From NCBI GenBank assembly GCA_019638695.1, contig JAHBTG010000013.1, positions 1 to 52,436 on the forward strand: a stretch of DNA of 52,436 nt. Reading direction: 5' to 3'. A model generated the notes under the pieces. That model was not told the origin of the DNA. It made no database searches and saw only the letters and a program-made list of their open reading frames with translations. Position 1 is the first letter of the stretch. The number at the start of each line of letters is the position of its first letter. Below, in pieces: positions 26,267 through 33,816 of this stretch. The DNA comes from Bacteroidota bacterium. Lineage in GTDB: Bacteria; Bacteroidota; Bacteroidia; J057; JAJTIE01. Position numbers and translations under genes: made by a program.

Positions 26267-27109
26267 TTATTTGCGCATGTGGGCTATTGCGAAGCCGGGG
26301 TTCCCTACAAAGGCAATCTCATATTCTTTGGCGCTGGGCACTTTCTCCACGATCTTTTTGCCATTGATATAGGTGGTGCGCGTAGAAGTGCCTCCCCAGT
26401 TTGTGCTGGCAATGCCCAGCTGTTTGCTGTTATCTGGTGCAAAAGGCTCTATGCATTCTACTTCGGCCCATTCTTGGGCAGATAGCTCAAAGCATTCCTT
26501 CAGGGATTTGCCATCAAAGAAGTTCTTGAGGAAGTTGAGTGTACCGACACCCAGGTTATTGGCGTAGTAGGCGCCGGCTCCCGTCTTGAAAAAAGGGGCC
26601 GCATAGTCTTGCACTCGCAGGCGGGCTTCTGCTATACCAATGTCCCCATCGTCGCCGGCACTGGAGCCGGCGCCTCTGCATACGGACTTAAAAATAACCA
26701 GCGCATTCCCGGCCAGCTTCAGGTCTTCTACCAGGGTCTTGCTGGAGATCCGTTGCGTAAGGCATAACCCGCCCGTCCGGCCGTTCTCTCCCAATGTGCT
26801 GCCATGCCCGGAATAGATGAAGAAATGAGCTCCACGGGCTGCTGTTTTGATCCGTTCCCAATCGGCCTTCTTGTCATAGAATACGCTGACGTGTACCCCT
26901 TTGCTTTCCAGGAAATGCCGGATCTCTTCCATGGATTTGATGAAAGAGGCCGTAGCATCCTCCACGTGTCCTACTATCAGTACCGCTCTCAGCTGGGGTA
27001 CTGGTGCTACAGGTTTGTGCAGGTTTCCGGGGCTATAAAAAGCTCCGAATATTGACAATAGGCCCAGCAATACACTTGCGCGACCCGCACGATGCAGAAC
27101 AGCTTTCAT
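26267..27109 (-). CDS. Secreted caspase-like (clan CD) cysteine peptidase homologue
   Basis: The product is 280 residues from ATG 27109 with a hydrophobic N-terminal segment (about 10-26) that should act as signal or anchor. The clan CD dyad is visible: His102 in FFIYSGHGS and Cys144 in VIFKSVCRGAGSS. The LRAVLIVGHVEDATASFIKSM and VHVSVFYDKKADWERIK segments give the Rossmann-like caspase core. This is a minimal domain without an obvious binding module. In Bacteroidota such proteins may process surface proteins, but none of that is shown here. It lies next to the nuoB gene, on the same strand, with about 170 bases between. Confidence 0.65.
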   Translation of the reverse strand: MKAVLHRAGRASVLLGLLSIFGAFYSPGNLHKPVAPVPQLRAVLIVGHVEDATASFIKSMEEIRHFLESKGVHVSVFYDKKADWERIKTAARGAHFFIYSGHGSTLGENGRTGGLCLTQRISSKTLVEDLKLAGNALVIFKSVCRGAGSSAGDDGDIGIAEARLRVQDYAAPFFKTGAGAYYANNLGVGTLNFLKNFFDGKSLKECFELSAQEWAEVECIEPFAPDNSKQLGIASTNWGGTSTRTTYINGKKIVEKVPSAKEYEIAFVGNPGFAIAHMRK

Positions 27110-27170
27110 GACGATAAATTGGTTTGGCAATAAGCACAGCAATTTTCGTGCATAAACCGAAAACTCCGCT

Positions 27171-27187
27171 GCATTTCCTGGAAATGC
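27171..27187 (-). terminator. Weak terminator-like hairpin after nuoB
   Basis: GCATTTC (27171-27177) and GAAATGC (27181-27187) form a 7-bp stem with a three-base loop. There is no clean T tract next to it, so this is only a candidate end for the rsmG-nuoA-nuoB transcript or a structure in the leader of the caspase-like gene. Confidence 0.25.
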
Positions 27188-27278
27188 GGCATATGCCTAA
27201 ACACATGCACCGATTTGCAGTTGCCTGTCTGCTATGGAAACACCGGCCCTGAAGCCAGGTTCCCGGTATCTTCTGTGC

Positions 27279-27761
27279 CTAGTCCTGCAGCACGGAATGT
27301 TGTTCCTGCACTTTTTTCTGTATCTCTATCAGGCCATGCAACAGTACCTCCGGACGGGGAGGGCAGCCGGGCAGGTATACATCCACCGGCAGGAAATTAT
27401 CGCATCCCTGTACCACACCATATACGCGGTGCATGCCGCCTGTGCTGGCGCAGGCACCCATGGCGATACACCATTTGGGGTCCGGCATCTGGTCCCACAC
27501 CCGTTTGATGGCGTGCGCCATCTTATAGGTGCACCAGCCTGCTACGATCATCAGGTCTGCCTGGCGGGGAGAGAAGCGCATAACCTCGCTGCCAAAGCGG
27601 CTGGCATCATATTTGGGCCCGGCAAACGCCATCATCTCAATAGCGCAGCAAGCTAGTCCCATGGGCATAGGCCACATGGCATTCGCACGTCCCCAGTTGG
27701 TGAGGGCATCCACCGTGGTGGTGATGAAGCCATTTTGTGCAAGTGCTTTTTCCAGTCCCAT
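27279..27761 (-). CDS. nuoB: NADH-quinone oxidoreductase subunit B
   Basis: This 160-residue subunit carries the N2 iron-sulfur cluster at the end of the electron chain of complex I, next to the quinone site. Ligand cysteines are visible in LACCAIEMM (residues 38-39), MGACASTGG and LPGCPPRPE, and the core motifs [21 protein letters not shown] are intact. Start at ATG 27761. It lies 71 bases after nuoA, but the next gene downstream is the caspase-like gene rather than nuoC, which is unusual. Confidence 0.97.
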   Translation of the reverse strand: MGLEKALAQNGFITTTVDALTNWGRANAMWPMPMGLACCAIEMMAFAGPKYDASRFGSEVMRFSPRQADLMIVAGWCTYKMAHAIKRVWDQMPDPKWCIAMGACASTGGMHRVYGVVQGCDNFLPVDVYLPGCPPRPEVLLHGLIEIQKKVQEQHSVLQD

Positions 27762-27832
27762 GGTCTTGAGTATTTAGAAGGGGGAGAGAGATCGCTAAGA
27801 ATTTGACGGACAGCGCGGCGGACTTTGTGGGG

Positions 27833-28201
27833 CTATTCCCACTCAAACCCTTTCTTTTTGTAGAGATAAATATAGCCTACAAACAGGATGAGTACGAACA
27901 CCAGCATCTCGATGAAAGGGAAGGCGCCGTAGGCCTCGGTCATTTGACGGAACTGTACTGCCCAGGGATACATGAAGATAAGTTCGATATCAAATACGAT
28001 AAAGAACATGGCAATGAGGTAGAATTTAACACTGAAGCGGTCTCGTGCAGAACCTATGGGATCCATACCGCTTTCATAGGGCATGAGTTTCTTTTGGGTG
28101 GGTCTGCGCGGGCCCAGTATCTGGTGCAATATGGGCAGGATGAGGCCCAGGGCGGCAGCCACCACAAACATGACAACGAAACCTATGTAATCCTGTATCA
28201 T
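27833..28201 (-). CDS. nuoA: NADH-quinone oxidoreductase subunit A
   Basis: This 122-residue membrane subunit of complex I has three helices. Core motifs are PYESGMDPIGSARDRFSVKFYLIAMFFIVFDIELIFMYPWA. The start at ATG 28201 (MIQDYIGFVVM) is set by the 10-base gap after rsmG; a longer frame starting at 28327 overlaps rsmG and is rejected. Confidence 0.97.
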   Translation of the reverse strand: MIQDYIGFVVMFVVAAALGLILPILHQILGPRRPTQKKLMPYESGMDPIGSARDRFSVKFYLIAMFFIVFDIELIFMYPWAVQFRQMTEAYGAFPFIEMLVFVLILFVGYIYLYKKKGFEWE

Positions 28202-28211
28202 GGTAACAAAG

Positions 28212-28844
28212 CTATCGACAATCAGACAAATACACAAGAAATTTTGTGTCGTAGAACGGCAGCGGCAGCACCTCTTTAAGGGGGTGCAGGCTATGGCGGC
28301 AAGTAATCTGCGCCAGTTCTTCTGCAAAATCCCCGCCCTTGAGATACAGAATGCCCGAAGGCAAATTGCCGGCTTGCCCGGCGCGCAGGCGGGGCCTTGC
28401 CAGTCTTATGAAGCCCGGCAGCGCAGTAACCGCTCTGCCCAGTATGTAGTCATAGCGGAGAGAGTGTTCCTCTGCCCGCTGCCAGGTGGGCCGCACATTG
28501 GCCAGGCCCATTTCCTGTGCGATGGCTTCCACGGCATCTATCTTTTTGCGGGTGCTGTCCAGCAGGGTGAACTGCACCCCGGGATAACAGAGGGCCAGTG
28601 GCAGCCCGGGTAACCCGCCTCCGCAGCCAATATCCAGTACCTGTGCGCCCGGTGCAGGCTGCCAGTAGTGCGTAATGCAGAGGCCGTGCAGCAGGTGGTG
28701 CGCCCACAGGTGCTCGGTGTCCTTGCGGCTGACCAGGTTGATGCGGCTGTTCCAGCTCAGCAGCAGGTCATGCAACTGCATCAGCCGTGCTGACAGCGCC
28801 ATCCACTGGGGAAAATAGTGTTCGATAAGGCGGGTATCCGGCAT
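28212..28844 (-). CDS. rsmG: 16S rRNA (guanine527-N7)-methyltransferase
   Basis: The 210-residue product methylates G527 of 16S rRNA. It has the typical opening IEHYFPQ...LLSWNSRINLVSRKD, the SAM-binding motif VLDIGCGGGLPGLPLA, FTLLDSTRKKIDAVE and the RAVTALPGFIRLARP segment. The ATG at 28844 begins one base after the T tract of a hairpin terminator (28845-28873), which implies a regulated or leaky read-through. It is followed by nuoA after 10 bases, an odd pairing. Confidence 0.95.
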   Translation of the reverse strand: MPDTRLIEHYFPQWMALSARLMQLHDLLLSWNSRINLVSRKDTEHLWAHHLLHGLCITHYWQPAPGAQVLDIGCGGGLPGLPLALCYPGVQFTLLDSTRKKIDAVEAIAQEMGLANVRPTWQRAEEHSLRYDYILGRAVTALPGFIRLARPRLRAGQAGNLPSGILYLKGGDFAEELAQITCRHSLHPLKEVLPLPFYDTKFLVYLSDCR

Positions 28845-28873
28845 AAAAAACCCGCTACGACAAAGGCAGCGGG
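28845..28873 (-). terminator. Rho-independent terminator abutting the rsmG start
   Basis: In the minus direction the stem CCCGCT/AGCGGG (28873-28868 and 28856-28851, loop of 11 bases) is followed by six T (28850-28845) and then directly by the rsmG ATG. It would end the transcript of the small gene at 28923, or act as an attenuator for rsmG-nuoA-nuoB if no promoter lies inside it. Confidence 0.75.
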
Positions 28874-28922
28874 TGGGAATATGCTAAGTGAATCACTGCA
28901 CTAAACAGAGAGATGACCCTCC

Positions 28923-29165
28923 TTAGTTTTTGTGCAATTTCATCTGGCTTTCTACGGAGGTAAGCACGCGCTCAATGCGCACGGCCTGAATTTCGCCCAG
29001 GCGGGTAACGCCGGTGCGCTCCACCTCACGGATAGCATCCAGTGAGTTCAATACCTGGTTGGCAGCAAAAACCGCGCGGCCGTCGTTCAGTTTGATGTGC
29101 GTCATCTCGGTCTGGAGAAAACGCTTGGCCACCGCAAGGCGGTCGATCAATTCTTTGGTGTTCAT
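28923..29165 (-). CDS. Small (80-residue) protein of unknown function
   Basis: The product (start MNTKELIDRLAVAKRFLQ at ATG 29165) is charged and helical, probably two to three amphipathic helices, with segments TRLGEIQAVRIERVL and LTSVESQMKLHKN. No signal or membrane segment was found and no family was recognised. The reading frame is supported by a strong promoter upstream (29228-29256), a terminator downstream (28845-28873), and normal codon use. The upstream in-frame ATG at 29198 adds a hydrophobic segment between promoter and start and is less likely. A small cytosolic adaptor is a guess. Confidence 0.6.
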   Translation of the reverse strand: MNTKELIDRLAVAKRFLQTEMTHIKLNDGRAVFAANQVLNSLDAIREVERTGVTRLGEIQAVRIERVLTSVESQMKLHKN

Positions 29166-29227
29166 AACTTTGGTAAGGAGAGAGAGATAGAGAAACAATA
29201 GCGAACCAATTCCCGGAAAGGGACGTA

Positions 29228-29256
29228 AATATAACTGTGGAAAACTTCAGTGTCAA
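29228..29256 (-). promoter_or_regulatory. Strong sigma-70-like promoter of the 80-residue gene
   Basis: On the minus strand TTGACA (29256-29251), 17 bases and TATATT (29233-29228) match the textbook sigma-70 consensus, unusual in this phylum. The overlapping TATATTTA is one base from the Bacteroidota -7 box TAnnTTTG. The leader before ATG 29165 would be about 55 bases. Confidence 0.55.
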
Positions 29257-29264
29257 GATATTTT

Positions 29265-29288
29265 TTACGAAATATTACGAAATCGTAA
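29265..29288. repeat. TTACGA repeats forming a palindrome upstream of the promoter
   Basis: TTACGA at 29265-29270 and again at 29275-29280, the latter forming a perfect palindrome TTACGA-AA-TCGTAA (29275-29288). It lies just upstream of the -35 at 29251-29256, where an activator would bind. It is a candidate operator; no known regulator can be named. Confidence 0.4.
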
Positions 29289-29307
29289 AATCTATCAGAA
29301 GCGATAG
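29284..29307 (-). terminator. Weak terminator after def
   Basis: In the minus direction a 5-bp stem (CTATC 29307-29303, GATAG 29296-29292) is followed by ATTTTA. It could end a transcript coming from the leftward side only if one reads through from beyond; as def ends at 29343 it lies on the wrong side of def for terminating it, so its role is uncertain. It may instead belong to the leader region of the 80-residue gene. Confidence 0.15.
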
Positions 29308-29342
29308 CTACAAACTCCAGATCACAGGATAAAACAGCTGCG

Positions 29343-29918
29343 CTAGCGTATGTTAGACACTATGGGATAGTCTGCATCGGCTCCGCGTTTGGCCATGCGC
29401 GTGAGCTTGGCACGCAGGATCTGTTTTTTGAGTGGGCTGAGATGGTCTGTGAACAATACCCCCTCTATGTGGTCATATTCATGCTGAAAGATGCGGGCAG
29501 CAATGCCGGATAGAGTTTCTTCCACCGGCTCAAACTGCCGGTTCAGGTAGCGTACCTGTATCTGCGGATGGCGCTGCACGGTTTCCCGGATGCCGGGGAT
29601 GCTGAGACATCCCTCTTCAAACCCCCATTTGGGTCCGCTTTCTGCTACCAATACAGGATTGATGATCACCCGCTGGTAGGTTTTGAGAAATTCCGCTTCT
29701 TCGGGCGTGGCGGCCATTTCCTGCATGCCTTGTCCGTCTATGACAAACAGCCGCAGCGAATGGCCTACCTGGGGGGCAGCCAACCCCACGCCATGCGCGT
29801 TGTACATGGTGTCAAACATCTGATCAATCAGTTCCTGCACTCCCGCTTCCTGCGGAGCCAGGTCCCGGCCCCGCTGACGCAATACAGGCTGGCCGTAGAG
29901 AACAATTGGTAGTATCAT
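29343..29918 (-). CDS. def: Peptide deformylase
   Basis: The 191-residue product removes the N-formyl group from nascent proteins. All three motifs are present: GVGLAAPQ (residues 43-50), EGCLS (102-106) and HEYDH (146-150), giving the Cys/His/His metal site and the catalytic Glu. ATG 29918 overlaps the ruvX stop (ATGA), so the two genes are coupled. Confidence 0.97.
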   Translation of the reverse strand: MILPIVLYGQPVLRQRGRDLAPQEAGVQELIDQMFDTMYNAHGVGLAAPQVGHSLRLFVIDGQGMQEMAATPEEAEFLKTYQRVIINPVLVAESGPKWGFEEGCLSIPGIRETVQRHPQIQVRYLNRQFEPVEETLSGIAARIFQHEYDHIEGVLFTDHLSPLKKQILRAKLTRMAKRGADADYPIVSNIR

Positions 29919-30316
29919 CCCAGGAAATTTTGAAGCAATATGGCAGCAGATACGCTGTTTTCCAGCATTTTGTTCTGTTTTTGCTGGCGTGTGGCGCCAG
30001 CCTGGTGCAGTGCCTGGGCGGCCAGGCGGGAGCTGAAGCGTTCGTCCACCAGATGCAGGGGGATTGCCGGCCAGCGTTCGCACAGTTTTTGGGCAAACGC
30101 TTCCACTGCCGTAGTGCTGTCCGTAGGGCGGCCATCCAGGCGGGTGGGATAGCCCAGCACCACTTCCTCTACTCCCTGGGCAATCAGGGTTTCCAGCCGG
30201 GGAAACAGTTCAGTCGTATGGCAGGCCTCCAGCGGACTGGCGATCATGCGCAGGGGATCCGTCCACGCCAGCCCCGTGCGTTTGGCCCCGTAATCTATTG
30301 CCAGTACCCTGCCCAT
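29915..30316 (-). CDS. ruvX: RuvX/YqgF, putative Holliday-junction resolvase-type RNase H-fold nuclease
   Basis: The 133-residue product is the pre-16S rRNA-processing/Holliday-junction-resolvase-like family. The core is MGRVLAIDYGAKRTGLAWTD with the first catalytic Asp, VVLGYPTRLDGRPTDST, LVDERFSSRLA and a final SAAILLQNFL segment. The -7 box at 30325-30332 lies upstream of ATG 30316 and downstream of a second in-frame ATG at 30337, so 30316 is preferred. It is followed by def with an ATGA overlap. Confidence 0.93.
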   Translation of the reverse strand: MGRVLAIDYGAKRTGLAWTDPLRMIASPLEACHTTELFPRLETLIAQGVEEVVLGYPTRLDGRPTDSTTAVEAFAQKLCERWPAIPLHLVDERFSSRLAAQALHQAGATRQQKQNKMLENSVSAAILLQNFLG

Positions 30317-30324
30317 CTCTGCTA

Positions 30325-30332
30325 CAAAGATA
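30325..30332 (-). promoter_or_regulatory. -7 box of ruvX-def
   Basis: On the minus strand TATCTTTG is an exact TAnnTTTG box, ending nine bases before ATG 30316. A very short leader of about five bases is predicted. It rules out the in-frame ATG at 30337 as the main start. Confidence 0.5.
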
Positions 30333-30377
30333 GGCATTGCACACGGATTGCAGGGTTTTTGCGTTACTTTACAGCGT

Positions 30378-31817
30378 ATGAAGAAGCTTCACCTGCTATT
30401 GCTGCGTGCCTTTATGCCGCCTTTCCTGGCCAGCTTCTCCATTTCACTTTTCATCCTCACCCTCCAGTTTATCTCCACCTACCAGGACGATATTTTTGGC
30501 AAAGGGTTCAGTGGATGGGTGATCGCGCAGTTGTTCCTGTATGCCATGGTCAACCTCGTCAAGGTGTGTTTGCCCATATCCCTGTTGCTGGCCGGTCTCA
30601 TGACCCTGGGGAAGCTCGGGGAGCAATATGAACTGGCGGCTATCAAGAGTGCAGGCATCAGTCTTTTCAGGGTTATTTATCCCTTGTTGCTGTTTGCGGG
30701 GCTGGTAACGGTCCTGTCCCTGTGGCTCAGCTGGCAGATCATCCCGGCCAGTAATGTGCGCTTGTACAGCCTGCTCTATGACGTGCAGCAGGCCAAGCCG
30801 GAGTTTGCCCTGAAGCCGGGAGTGTTTAATAACAGCATCCCGGACTACCGCATCTGGTATGCAGAGCGCAGCCCGGCAGGCAGGCTGCTACGGGTCTATA
30901 TCTGGGACCATACCGATTCCCAGAGCGGGGGCGGGACCGTGCTGGTGGCCGATAGCGCGGCCATGCGCATGGATGATCGCCTGCTCTACCTGCGGCTTAC
31001 CCTGTACAAAGGCACCCGCTACAAGGAGGAAGGTCCGGGCTTTCACTCCGGGGCGCCGCTGGTGGCCCAGCCGTTCTCACGCATGCAGTTCGATTCCCTG
31101 CACTACAATGTGGATATGAGCGGGGTGGGCCTGCAGCGCACGGATGAGAACCTCTTTACCCGGCACCAATACACCCAGGATATCGTCGCGCTGGGCAAAA
31201 GTGTGGACAGCCTCCGCCTGGTACCGGACCTGGCCCGGCAGACGGTGCAGCGGCTGGCGCACCAACAGTGGGCCATAGACTCGCTGGTACCCCGCATGAC
31301 CCGGTTCCAAGGAAAAGTCCCTACTTACAAGGACAGTCCGCTGGAGCTTTTTCCGCCGCATGATGCCCAGATAGCGCTGGACCGCAGCCTGCGGGGCGCC
31401 CGCCTGATGAAACAGTGGGTGGGGGAGCAGAAAAACTGGCAGGCCGAGCAGCAGAAGACACTCAACAAATACCGATATGAGTACATGTGCATGTTTACGG
31501 TGCCGCTGGCCTGTCTCATCATGCTGTTTATAGGGGCTCCGCTGGGCGCCATTATCCGCAAGGGCGGACTGGGTGTGCCGGCCATTATCAGTATCCTGTT
31601 TTTTATCCTGTTCTATGTGTTGCTCAACCAGGGCAAGAAGCTGGCCCATGAAGGGGAATTGCCTCCCTGGCTGGGCGCCTGGCTCCCCTTGTTCATCATC
31701 GCACCCATAGCCCTCTATGTCACCTACCAGAGTACTACGGACAGCCGTTTATTTGATCTTTCTGCCTGGAAATACCTGTGGGCACGTGTGCTGCGTTATC
31801 TGCGGCTGCGCCGTTAG
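30378..31817 (+). CDS. LptF/LptG-family permease (YjgP/YjgQ)
   Basis: The 479-residue product has six membrane helices in two groups of three (about residues 15-120 and 385-465) with a periplasmic beta-jellyroll between them, the layout of the LPS-export permeases LptF and LptG. Typical segments are LLLRAFMPPFLASFSISLFIL, LGKLGEQYELAAIKSAGISLFRVIYPLL and LIMLFIGAPLGAIIRKGGLGVP. Here one gene is found; with the LptB ATPase and a second permease elsewhere it would move LPS from the inner membrane. Start at ATG 30378; ATG-less codons further up add a short untypical extension. Confidence 0.9.
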   Translation: MKKLHLLLLRAFMPPFLASFSISLFILTLQFISTYQDDIFGKGFSGWVIAQLFLYAMVNLVKVCLPISLLLAGLMTLGKLGEQYELAAIKSAGISLFRVIYPLLLFAGLVTVLSLWLSWQIIPASNVRLYSLLYDVQQAKPEFALKPGVFNNSIPDYRIWYAERSPAGRLLRVYIWDHTDSQSGGGTVLVADSAAMRMDDRLLYLRLTLYKGTRYKEEGPGFHSGAPLVAQPFSRMQFDSLHYNVDMSGVGLQRTDENLFTRHQYTQDIVALGKSVDSLRLVPDLARQTVQRLAHQQWAIDSLVPRMTRFQGKVPTYKDSPLELFPPHDAQIALDRSLRGARLMKQWVGEQKNWQAEQQKTLNKYRYEYMCMFTVPLACLIMLFIGAPLGAIIRKGGLGVPAIISILFFILFYVLLNQGKKLAHEGELPPWLGAWLPLFIIAPIALYVTYQSTTDSRLFDLSAWKYLWARVLRYLRLRR

Positions 31818-31835
31818 TCTCACGGCTTTATCCCA

Positions 31836-31871
31836 ATGTTAACATATTGATAACTCAGGCGCGTATATTTG
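31836..31871 (+). promoter_or_regulatory. Promoter region with a 10-bp palindrome, upstream of the two-component genes
   Basis: TATATTTG at 31864-31871 is an exact TAnnTTTG box. A perfect palindrome ATGTTAACAT (31836-31845) lies 18 bases upstream of it, near where the -33 element should be, so a regulator could bind there. TSS near 31875 leaves an 86-base leader before ATG 31962. Confidence 0.45.
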
Positions 31872-31961
31872 TTGATATACACTTTCGAAAATTGCAGGCG
31901 TAGAAAAGTGCCTTTGCTTAAGGGCTTTCACCGATTGCCGATTTTCTCTTACTTACCATAC

Positions 31962-32663
31962 ATGGCCAATCCAAAACATCTGGGTAAACACAAGATTCTG
32001 GTAGTAGATGACGAGCCCGATATCCTGGAGTTCATTGAGTATAACCTCATCAATGAAGGATATGAGGTGCAGACGGCGCCTGACGGAGAAGAGGCGCTGC
32101 GCATAGCTAAGAGCTATCAGCCAGATATGGTGCTGCTGGATATCATGATGCCCAAGATGGACGGGGTGGAGACCTGCCGCCGCCTGCGCGACCTGCCCGA
32201 GACCAAGGATGCGCTTATCGTATTTCTCACTGCCCGTGCAGAGGAGTATAGCGAGCTGGCCGGCTTTGATGCCGGGGGCGATGATTATGTGACTAAGCCG
32301 GTGCGCCCGCGGGTCTTGCTCACCCGCCTCAAAGCGCTCTTCCGCAGGGGGCATGAAGAAGACCGTGGCAAAGCCAGCAGCAGCCTGCTGGTCACAGACC
32401 TGCGCATTGTGCGGGATGAGTTCCTCGTCTACCAGAATGACCAGCCCATTAACCTGCCCAAGAAAGAATTTGAGCTGCTGTTCTTCCTGGCGTCCAAGCC
32501 CGGCAAGGTGTTCTCCCGGGAGGTCTTGCTGGAGAAAATATGGGGCAATGACGTGTATGTGGTACCCCGCACTATAGATGTGCATATTCGCAAGCTGCGC
32601 GAGAAGCTGGGGGAGAACTATATACAGACCATTAAAGGAGTAGGCTACAAATTTGTGGGATGA
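31962..32663 (+). CDS. OmpR/PhoB-family response regulator
   Basis: The 233-residue product has a receiver domain (ILVVDDEPDIL with acidic pocket, phosphoacceptor Asp60 in VLLDIMMPKMDG, Thr in FLTARAEE, Lys in DYVTKPVRP) followed by a winged-helix domain (LPKKEFELLFFLASKPGKVFSREVLLEKIWG, RTIDVHIRKLREKLG, IKGVGYKF). It would activate or repress genes when phosphorylated by the next gene's kinase; the ATGA overlap supports the pair. It resembles PhoB/PhoP-type regulators, but the signal is unknown. The start at 31962 was preferred to 31869 because the first 31 residues there lack a folded domain. Confidence 0.93.
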   Translation: MANPKHLGKHKILVVDDEPDILEFIEYNLINEGYEVQTAPDGEEALRIAKSYQPDMVLLDIMMPKMDGVETCRRLRDLPETKDALIVFLTARAEEYSELAGFDAGGDDYVTKPVRPRVLLTRLKALFRRGHEEDRGKASSSLLVTDLRIVRDEFLVYQNDQPINLPKKEFELLFFLASKPGKVFSREVLLEKIWGNDVYVVPRTIDVHIRKLREKLGENYIQTIKGVGYKFVG

Positions 32664-33712
32664 ACCCCTTGCTGGCGCAAATCCTGGTAACGCTGGGTAT
32701 CAGCCTGTTGCTCACGCTGGGCATGGTCGTGCTGGGTCAGCAGCATCCTTCACACGGTTGGGCATTGTGGACTTTCGGGGGATTGTGTGTGGGGGTAGTG
32801 GGCCTCTCGCTGGAGCTGTTCTTCTACCGCAGGCTGCGCAGGCTGCACCGCCGCATCCGGCAGAACCTGCGCCGCAAGGATGGCCCCAATATACACCTGG
32901 ATGCGCCCAGCGGAGACCTGATAGAAGCTATCTACCAAAGCATGCTGGAAGTGCATACCAAGCTGCGTAAGGAGTTTGCCGAGATGCGGGAGATGGACAT
33001 CTTCCGCCGTGAATTCCTGGGGGATGTGTCGCATGAGCTGAAGACGCCCATTTTTGCCATCCAGGGATATGTGGAGACGCTGCTGGACGGCGCCCTGGAG
33101 GACAAGCGCGTCAACAGGAAATTCCTGAAGAAAGCCCTGAGCAATGTCTTCAGGCTCGAAACACTGGTGCGGGACCTGCTCACCATCAGCCAGCTGGAGA
33201 GCGGCCAGCTGCGTATGGAAGTAAGCGAGTTCAAGATCTATGACCTGGTGCTGGATGTATTTGAGACCCAGTCAGATAAATCGCAAAAGGAGGGCCGCCG
33301 CGTGGAGCTGAGCCTTAAGACCGGTAACCTGGAAAATACCTATGCCCGCGGAGATAAGGAGCGTATACGCCAGGTGCTGGAGAACCTGGTCAACAATGCG
33401 ATCAAATATGGCCCTGAAGACCAGGTGAATGTGGAAGTGGAGCTTAAAATACAGGGGCATAACGGCCACCGCCGCCTCTATATCTCCGTGCGGGACAATG
33501 GACCCGGCATTGCCCCGGAACACCTGACCCGCATCTTTGAGCGGTTTTATCGCATAGACAAAAGCCGCAGCCGGGAGATGGGCGGCACAGGGCTGGGCCT
33601 CAGCATCGTTAAATACCTGCTAGAAGCGCACCAACAGGATATCACCGTGCAGTCCGTCCCGGGGCAGGGCACTACCTTTACGTTCACGCTGGAACCCGTG
33701 CTTCCGCGTTAG
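32660..33712 (+). CDS. Sensor histidine kinase (PhoR-like)
   Basis: The 350-residue product has two N-terminal membrane helices (about 6-27 and 36-56) with a very short periplasmic loop, so it probably senses within the membrane or through a partner, as PhoR does. The HisKA motif is FLGDVSHELKTPI with His125, then HATPase_c: N-box QVLENLVNNAIKY, G1 DNGPGIA, F-box FERFYRIDKSRSR, G2 GGTGLGLSIV. The ATG overlaps the regulator stop (ATGA). Confidence 0.93.
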   Translation: MNPLLAQILVTLGISLLLTLGMVVLGQQHPSHGWALWTFGGLCVGVVGLSLELFFYRRLRRLHRRIRQNLRRKDGPNIHLDAPSGDLIEAIYQSMLEVHTKLRKEFAEMREMDIFRREFLGDVSHELKTPIFAIQGYVETLLDGALEDKRVNRKFLKKALSNVFRLETLVRDLLTISQLESGQLRMEVSEFKIYDLVLDVFETQSDKSQKEGRRVELSLKTGNLENTYARGDKERIRQVLENLVNNAIKYGPEDQVNVEVELKIQGHNGHRRLYISVRDNGPGIAPEHLTRIFERFYRIDKSRSREMGGTGLGLSIVKYLLEAHQQDITVQSVPGQGTTFTFTLEPVLPR

Positions 33713-33769
33713 ACACTTATTTTTTTGTGAGAAAACATAAAAACTGCTGGCATAGAACCCGCAGAAGAT

Positions 33770-33777
33770 TAGTTTTG
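33770..33777 (+). promoter_or_regulatory. -7 box of nuoI
   Basis: TAGTTTTG is an exact TAnnTTTG box, 39 bases before ATG 33817. It shows that nuoI is transcribed on its own. Confidence 0.5.
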
Positions 33778-33816
33778 TAAAGTTTAAACCGAGTAGTACG
33801 CAAAACCGGAAACCAC

